Assembly (NCBI RefSeq): GCF_018294505.1
Contig: NC_057800.1
Location: 178,870,353-178,934,352 of the forward strand
Direction: 5' to 3'
From: Triticum aestivum
Taxonomy: Eukaryota > Streptophyta > Magnoliopsida > Poales > Poaceae
Length of the DNA: 64,000 nucleotides
The notes below the pieces were generated by a model. It made no database searches and was not told the DNA's origin. It was given only the letters and a program-made list of their open reading frames with translations. Position 1 is the first letter of the stretch. Every line of letters begins with the position of its first letter. The position numbers and the translations under genes are program-made. Positions 57,439 to 64,000 of the stretch are shown here, one piece after another.

Positions 57439-58396
57439 TCAGGTATAGTAAGGCCGAATATGAGCTATATTCCATGCCCTGTTAGTCTCCTCCTCTGATG
57501 TACGTGAGTCCTTATGCTCTCGAATATCGATCAGATAGTACGACCTGTTGTGCAGATTCTTGCTGACCATGAAAGGCCCCTCCCAAGGTGGGGATAGCTT
57601 ATGCATATCAGTCTGATCTTGGATGAGCCGAAGCACCAAATCTCCTTCCTGGAAGGCTCTGGTTCTGACTCGGCGACTGCGATAACGACGAAGATCCTGC
57701 TGGTAAATCGCCGACCGGGCGGCTGCGATGTCACGCTCTTCATCCAACCGGTCCAAAGCATCTTGTCGTACTGTCTCGTTGTCCGCTTCAACATAAGCCG
57801 TGACACGAGGTGAGTCATGACGGACATCGCTGGGGAGAACCGCCTCCGCTCCATAAACCATGAAGAACGGTGTGTATCCTCTTGATCTGTTGGGTGTTGT
57901 ATTGATGCTCCATAACACAGATGGTAATTCTTCTACCCAACAACCCGGCGTTCTCTGCAAAGGAATCATGAGCCGGGGCTTGATGCCTCTCAAGATCTCT
58001 TGATTAGCTCTTTCTGCTTGACCATTTGACTGTGGATGTGCCACTGATGAAACGTCGAGCCGGATGTGCTCCCGTTCGTAGAACTCCTTCATAGCACCTT
58101 TGGACAAATTGGTACCATTATCTGTGATAATACTGTGCGGAAAACCAAACCGGAAAATCACCTTTTTGATGAACTGAATCGCCGTGGCCGCATCACACTT
58201 GCTAACAGGTTCTGCCTCCACCCACTTTGTAAACTTGTCCACCGCCACCAGGAGGTGGGTCTTCTTATCTTTGGACCTTTTTGAAAGGCCCAACCATATC
58301 CATCCCCCAAGTCGCAAACGGCCAAGTAATTGGAATCATCCTCAATTCTTGAGCCGGTACATGAGCATGTCTTGAAAACCTTTGGTAGTCATCACA
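57439..58396 (-). pseudogene. Integrase region of element G
   Basis: Minus strand, continuing pol after a TGA at 58397-58399. The zinc finger's last part reads CDDYQRF, where Cys-x2-Cys is expected, so one Cys is lost. WGMDMVGPF holds the first catalytic Asp; straight after it, near 58275, a one-base change in an A-run shifts the frame. The rest is open from there to 57439: TDNGTNLSKGAMKEFYERE with the second Asp, and SNGQAERANQEILRG with Glu, 35 residues apart as in D,D35E integrases, then the C-terminal WEGPFMVSKNLHN motif and a final RPYYT. Integrase would join the cDNA to chromosomal DNA; this copy is inactive. Confidence 0.9.
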
Positions 58397-59746
58397 TCAT
58401 CTGACCAGATACTTCGCATCAGCATGAGCAGTTAACCAATAGAAACCATGGCGAAATGCTTTAGCCACCAGAGACTTTGAACTGGCGTGGTGACCACAAT
58501 CTCCTTCGTGGATCTCACGCAAAATTTCACGGCCTTCTTCAGGAGACACGCAACGTTGAAAAGCTCCTGATACACTGCAATGATGCAACTCACCGTTGAT
58601 GACAGCCATGGACTTGGATCGCCGGATTATCTGCCGGGCCAGAATCTCATTTTCTGGCAACTCGCCCCGGTTCTTGTACGCCAGGTAAGGAAGCGTCCAA
58701 TCCGGAATAACATGAAGAACTGCCACTAATTGAGCCGCCGGATCAGGAATGGCCAAATCCTCTTCACCAGGGATCTTCACTGATGGGTTGTGCAGCACAT
58801 CCAGAAAAACATTGGGTGGGACCGGTTTGCGCTGAGAGCCCAGCCGGCTTAAAGCGTCCGCCGCTTCATTTTTCCGCCGGTCCACGTGGTCCACCTGATA
58901 GCCTCTGAAATAACCTGCAGCAATATCCACCTCACGACGATATACTGCCATGAGTGGGTCCTTGGAGTCCCAAGTGCCAGACACTTGCTGAGCCACAAGG
59001 TCCGAATCACCGAAGCACTTAACTCGACTTAGATTCATCTCCTTAGCCATCCGAAGACCATGGAGCAAGGCTTCATACTCAGCTGCATTGTTAGTACAAG
59101 GGAACATTAAACGGAGAACATAACAAAACTTATCACCTCGTGGGGAAGTTAATACGACTCCAGCCCCCGAGCCTTCCAACTGCCTGGATCCGTCAAAATG
59201 GATGGTCCAATATGTATGATCTGGCTTTTCTTCAGGTGCTTGCATTTCCCTCCAATCATTGATGAAGTCAACAAGTGCTTGAGACTTAATCGTTGTCCGA
59301 GGCACATATTTCAAACCGTACGGCCCCAGCTCTATAGCCCACTTTGCAATCCGGCCAGTTGCTTCCCGGTTCTGGATGATATCTCCCAAAGGAGCAGAAC
59401 TGACCACCGTAATTGGGTGCCCTTGGAAGTATTGCTTAAGCTTCCGACTTGCCATAAAAACTCCGTACACCAGCTTCTGCCAGTGCGGATACCTTTGCTT
59501 GGACTCAATGAGTACCTCGCTGATATAATAGACCGGACGTTGAACCGGATGCTCCTTACCTGCCTCCTTTCGTTCCACCACAATAACCACGCTGACCGCA
59601 CGAGCATTAGCAGCAACATATAGCAGTAACGGCTCCTTGTCAATGGGAGCGGCGAGCACAGGCGGATTGGCCAATTGCCGCTTTAAGTCCTCAAATGCTT
59701 CATCAGCAGCAGAACTCCATACGAACTGATCCGTCTTCTTCAACAT
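58397..59746 (-). pseudogene. RT-linked RNase H and archaeal-type RNase H region of element G
   Basis: Open between stops at 59747-59749 (TAG) and 58397-58399 (TGA), in the same frame as the RT upstream. The first third (FVWSSAADEAFEDLKRQLAN ... VYGVFMASRKLKQYF) is the RNase H that follows RT in Gypsy elements. The second RNase H, from WTIHFDGSRQLEGSGAGVVL, has the acidic residues in order: D in HFDGS, E in NAAEYEAL, D in CFGDSDLV, D in AADALSRLG. A second, archaeal-type RNase H is typical of the Tat lineage. The end (HEGDCGHHASSK) begins the integrase zinc finger. All four acidic residues are present, but the flanking stops prevent a full polyprotein. Confidence 0.9.
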
Positions 59747-61846
59747 CTAATACAAAGGGATCGCCTTCTCACCAAGGCGGCTGATAAACCGGCTTAACGC
59801 GGCAATCCGGCCTGCCAGGCGTTGAACATCATTGATACACTTCAGTTTAGCCAGGGAGGTGATGGCTGTGATCTTCTCCGGATTAGCCTCAATTCCCCTG
59901 TTGGACACCAGAAAACCCAATAACTTGCCCGCCGGTACACCAAAGACACACTTGTCCGGATTAAGCATCATCTTGTACGTCCTTAGGTTATCAAAGGTTT
60001 CCTTCAAATCATCAACCAGAGTCTCCTTCTCCCTGGATTTAACCACGATATCATCCATGTAAGCATGTACATTACGGCGAATCTGCTTGTGAAGACAATT
60101 TTGTACACACCGTTGATAAGTTGCCTGGGCACTTTTGATCCCAAAGGGCATAGACACATAGCAGAAGGCTCCAAAGGGAGTTATGAATGCCGTCTTCTCC
60201 TGGTCCTTAACTGCCATTTTGATCTGATGACAGCCAGAGTATGCATCCAAAAAACTTAAACGCTCACAACCCGCCGTAGCATAAATGATTTGATCAATAC
60301 GGGGGAGGCCAAAAGGATCTGCTGGAAAAGCCTTATTAAGATCTGTGTAATCCACACACATACGCCAGGTACCATTTTTCTTAAGGACTAGCACCGGATT
60401 GGCAAGCCACTCAGGGTGAAAAACTTCAACAATAAAACCAGCTGCTAAGAGCCTGGCTACCTCTTCTCCAATCGCCTTGCGTCTTTCTTCATTAAACCGG
60501 CGGAGGAACTGTTTCACCGGTTTGTATTTAGGATCCACATTAAGTGTGTGCTCACCGAGTTGCCTCGGTACACCTGGCATGTCAGAGGGCTTCCATGCAA
60601 AAATGTCCCGATTCTCACGGATGAACTCGATGAGCGCGCTTTCCAATTTCGGATCCAAGTTGGCACTAATGCTGAACTGCTTGGATGAATCGCCAGGTAC
60701 GAAGTCAACAAGCTTAGTTTCTGCTGCCGATTTGAACTTCAGGGCCGGATCATGCTCCGTAGTTGGCTTCTTCAACGGAGTCATGTCCACCGGATCAACA
60801 TTTTCTTTATAGTACTTCAACTCCTCGGTGGCACAAACCGACTCTGCATAAGCCGCATCTCCTTCCTCGCATTCCAAAGCGATTTTGCGGCTTCCGTGAA
60901 CCGTTATTGTCCCCTTGTGACCCGGCATCTTGAGCTGCAAATACACATAACAGGGCCGAGCCATAAACTTGGCGTATGCCGGACGACCAAACAGGGCATG
61001 ATATGGACTTTGGATTTTCACCACTTCAAACGTTAATGTCTCCGACCTGGAATCATGATCATCCCCAAAGGCCACTTCAAGAGCTGTCCTACCAAAGGGA
61101 TATGCTGATCTGCCAGGCACTACACCGTGGAATAATGTATTGGACGGTTTGAGATTCTTATCTGTTAGTCCCATACAACGGAAGGTCTCATAGTATAGGA
61201 TGTTAATGATGCTCCCTCCATCCATGAGCACCTTGGTGAACTTATAACCTCCCACCTGAGGCGCCACCACCAGAGCCAACTGACCCGGATTATCAACCTG
61301 GAGTGGGAGATCCTCTCTGCTCCATATGATTGGCTGTTCAGACCAACGTAGATAACGAGGTGTGGCCGGTTCAACAGAGTTGACCGCCCGCCTCTGAACC
61401 TTCGGGTCTCGCTTGTCCAGGCTAGTGGTAAAGACATGGTACTGCCCATTACTCAACTGCTTTGGGTTGCTTTGGTAACCTGACTGTTGTTGTTGTTGGT
61501 TGTAACCACCCTGGTTGTTTTGACTATTTTGACCATTATGTCCGCCCGGATTACCATTAAATCCTAAACCGGAACTTCCTCCAACGTAACCCGGCCCGGA
61601 CCCTGAGCCACCGCCAGTTCCGCGATCATACCGGAAATTATTATAATTCTTGAACTCCTGCATAATAAAGCAATCCTTCCAAAGGTGGTTTGCTGGCTCC
61701 TCCTTCCTCCCATGTCTTGGACAGGGCTGGCTTAGCAGATAGTTCAGGCGGTTTGGGTTGGGGTTGGGCGCTCCACTATGATTTTTCGGCCTACCCTTGC
61801 GCCGCTGGCCATTGTCCTGTATGTTAGTATTAGACACAAAATCCAT
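59747..61846 (-). pseudogene. Nucleocapsid-protease-reverse transcriptase region of element G
   Basis: 699 open codons on the minus strand. N-terminus: a C-x2-H...H-x4-C type metal-binding stretch (CPRHGRKEEPANHLWKDC), then a G/N/Q-rich linker. The protease has FTKVLMDGGSIINILYYETF and ALFGRPAYAKF. RT runs from about 60560 to 59900, with WRMCVDYTDLNKAFPADPFG, YVSMPFGIKSAQATYQ and the catalytic HAYMDDIVVKS near 60055, then LLGFLVSNRGIEANPEK. The frame ends in TAG at 59747, exactly where related proteins continue from LPLY into the RNase H tether. The stop is therefore a lesion rather than a protein end. The first ATG at 61846 is internal to the gag-pol frame, not a true start. Confidence 0.92.
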
Positions 61847-63862
61847 GTTGCCATCCGCTTTACGCTTGCCTCCTCCGACATTGCCTACCCAGTGATGCTG
61901 TTGACCTTTGGAGCTGCTGTTCTTCTTCCCCTTCCCTGTCTTCTACCCCATGTCGGTGCAATGACGCTTCATCCGTCCCAATTTCAACTTCAGGGGCCCA
62001 AACCGGCAGTTGCCTTCTAGGGTTAATACTGCGGTGTCAGCGTTGATGCGGTCTGAGGAGTGCAACACTTGGGAAACCCGGCGTACCCAATGAGTCGTTG
62101 ACTTTCCTTCCTCCTGGACGCATGCAGCTAAGTCCACTATCGACATAGGCTGTTTACAGGTATCCTTGAAATTGTTGATAAACCGGGCTCATAATTGGGC
62201 CCATGAACTGATAGAATTAGCGGGCAAGCTTTTTAACCAAGTACGGGTCGTTCCTTCAAGCATCATGGTGAAGTATTTCGCACACGCCGTGTCATCCACA
62301 TCAAGCATCTCCATGGCCATCTCATAGCTCTCTACCCATGTCTCTGGTGGTTGATCTGCCGTATAATTTGGTACCTTGCATGGGCCTTTGAAATCCTTGG
62401 GCAGGCGCACGTTGTGTAAAGCGGGGACGAGGCAAGGCACCCCCAAAGAACTAGAAGTAACACCAGGTTCGATCGAAATGGTTGGATGAACCGGCGTGAG
62501 CTGCCGAGCCTGATGCTGTGCGGCTAACTCGGCCTCCCTACGCGCTCGGGCCCGGTTCACCACTTCCTGAGCGCCATCAGCACCACCCGTCGGGTTGTTA
62601 CCACGGGGTGCTCCACGTTGTTCATTACTCGACACTGCTGGTTCATCCATATGCCTACTATAGCTCCGGCTTGGACGGGGGGTCGAGTGGATCCGGTCGC
62701 GGCTGCACGAGTACGCCTCCTGTTGGGCCAAAGCTCTCCTCAGAAGTTCCTTGACCCGTCGCGTCTATACTGCCTGCGGCGAGTCACCTTCAACTGGAAT
62801 GGCCTCCAGTCATGTAGCAGCGGCAACAAGATTGTCCATTAGGTTGGAGTGGTGACTCGGAGGTGTTAAAGCATCCCAAGGTATAACGGTGTTTTGACGA
62901 GGCGGGTCCATCTGACGGGGCTGAACCGGTGCACTAGTCCCAGGGGCTTCTGCCCGGTTCCCCTCCAGCGGATTACTGGCTCTTGGTACTGGAGTGTTGA
63001 AAAGGTCTTTGGCCTCGAAAACCGGAGGTAAGCGGGACCGGTGCTTCCTCCTCATGACTTCATGCGACACGCTCTGATCCAACATAAGCCTGTAGGCCTG
63101 TGCATCTAAAGCGGCCCGCTCTGCGGCCATCCTGGTGTCCTCAGCTGCCAGATCCGTTTTGGCCTGGGTGATTTGTTCCTTTACCTTTGCAATCTCCGTG
63201 TAGTGAGTGTCCTGATCTGGCGGATTAACTTCTGCCATAAGCACAGCGGACGCATCAAATAGTTCTGATAGAACCTGAGCCGGTGGGCGCACAGGGCCTC
63301 CTGCCCCGGCAACCGTTGCCGCTGCTGAACCGGATATCGTTGCCGTGGATGTCGAAGAGTGAAGCGCTTCTTGTGTTCCGATCATGAATATTCCAACCCG
63401 GTTAGGCAGATCAGAGGGGTCCGGAATACTGTCGCCATCGGAACAGCTCTCAATCCGGCCATCTTGTAGCTGATAAAGAGATTCGATTTCTCCGGTCGAT
63501 GATTCGTCACCGGAACGAACGGCAGTCGCCTCGTGAAGCTCCGATCCATCCTCATAACTCCCTCCATGGATCATTCCCACGAAGGCACGCTTCGTGGCCG
63601 GTTTAACCTGGGTGGATCGCGCACGCTGAGCCGTCTCGATGAGGTCGGTGCAGATGTCCGGCTCAGGACCTGGTTCACCGATCTTGCCAATGAAAACGTG
63701 AATGCTACCAAAGGGGACCCGATACCCGTACTCAATTGAGCCAGCCTCGGGGCCCCAGCCTGCGTCGTCGATGTAGAGTTTGCCGTGACGACTCTTAGTC
63801 ATCCGGCCTACAGCGTAGACCTCGAGTCCTTTAAAGCGGCCCCCCCAAGAACCGGAAACCAT
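61847..63862 (-). pseudogene. gag: gag of element G, interrupted by stops
   Basis: The start ATG is at 63862 (MVSGSWGGRFKGLEVYAVGR), only about 10 nt past the primer site. The N-terminal part (63862-62813) ends in Pro/Arg-rich sequence after a coiled coil (DTHYTEIAKVKEQITQAKTD). The capsid domain lies at about 62400-61980 (WVESYEMAMEMLDVDDTACA, TRTWLKSLPANSISSW). The one frame is broken by TGA 62810-62812, TAG 62765-62767, TGA 62189-62191 and TAG 61943-61945. Each can be explained as C-to-T from CGA or CAG. Gag and pol share a frame, as in other Tat elements. Confidence 0.87.
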
Positions 63863-63871
63863 CGTGCGATA

Positions 63872-63889
63872 GCCCCACGGTGGGCGCCA
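63872..63889 (-). other. Primer-binding site of element G
   Basis: The minus strand reads TGGCGCCCACCGTGGGGC, two bases from the LTR end. It starts with the TGG that pairs with a tRNA CCA end. The tRNA species was not assigned. Confidence 0.8.
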
Positions 63890-63891
63890 AC

Positions 63892-64000
63892 TATCGTGGT
63901 TTTGTCACGGCAGATGTCCTAGAGAAAGGACTTAGTCATGGAGCCATCGCCACGGGTTAGTTTGAAGGGGTTAAAGCGGACACAAGGACGCAAGAGAATT
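63892..64000 (-). repeat. 5' LTR of element G, partial
   Basis: The plus strand reads TATCGTGGTTTTGTCACGG, matching the 3' LTR at 51298 (TGTCGTGG...) with five differences in 109 bases, one of them in the terminal dinucleotide. It continues past the window. Confidence 0.92.

Larger units (their letters stand above)
51298..64000 (-). mobile_element. Tat-lineage Gypsy retrotransposon G
   Basis: On the minus strand: 5' LTR (63892 onwards, runs off the window), primer site, gag, protease, RT, an RNase H tether plus a second archaeal-type RNase H, integrase, a non-coding part, then 3' LTR (51805-51298). A spliced gene on the opposite strand lies between integrase and the 3' LTR. The dual RNase H and antisense gene identify the Tat lineage. 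It is inserted in E unit 8 after 'gggac', the candidate duplication. The two LTR ends that can be compared differ at 5 of 109 positions. Gag-pol has at least six stops and one frameshift. Confidence 0.92.

Noticed and set aside
57080..57475. ORFs of 65-131 codons around the short tandem repeat
   Set aside because: Explained by the 60-65-bp repeat and by the 3' end of the integrase frame; no coding features.

Overview
The window is repeat-dense genomic DNA of a Triticeae grass (wheat, barley, rye or Aegilops type). This is inferred from the recognisable transposable-element families and their nesting. I found no convincing host gene, rRNA, tRNA or CRISPR. Almost every base can be assigned to a retrotransposon, a CACTA DNA transposon, MITEs, or a tandem array derived from a retrotransposon.

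Layout. 1-3194: the 3' end of a Gypsy element (element A, sense +) with a 481-bp 3' LTR and a decayed multi-exon gene on the opposite strand. 3195-7196: the 5' half of an Athila-lineage Gypsy element of the Sabrina/WHAM kind (element B, sense -) with gag, protease, tRNA-Asp-type primer site and 5' LTR; the LTR carries a Stowaway MITE. 7197-10772: a BARE/Angela-type Copia relic (element C, sense -). 10773-16545: a non-autonomous relative of B (element D, sense +) with a 5' LTR, one unknown ORF and a truncated 3' LTR. 16546-51297: an array of about 3.29-kb LTR-like units (E). One unit is inverted, then units run head-to-tail, all with the same unit-unit junction. The array is interrupted by a MITE, a truncated CACTA element (F, 33637-41761) and a tandemly duplicated piece of element G. 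51298-64000: a Tat-lineage Gypsy element (G, sense -), complete except for most of its 5' LTR. It has gag, protease, RT, two RNase H regions and integrase on the minus strand, and a five-exon gene on the plus strand between pol and the 3' LTR.

Nesting order read from the junctions: Copia C was entered by B on its left and by D on its right. D's 3' LTR was broken by the E array. E was later hit by F, by the MITE and by G. A 4.6-kb tandem duplication after the G insertion copied unit 7 together with G's 3' LTR and the first part of its antisense gene. Element A entered B.

The points of most interest are the E array (a probable tandem LTR concatemer with an inverted first unit and conserved acidic mini-exons), the spliced antisense genes in two separate Gypsy elements, the duplication with template-switch-like scars, and a short RNase H1-N-like protein with a membrane tail in the CACTA element. 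All coding sequences except the D ORF and that short CACTA ORF carry visible stops or frameshifts.
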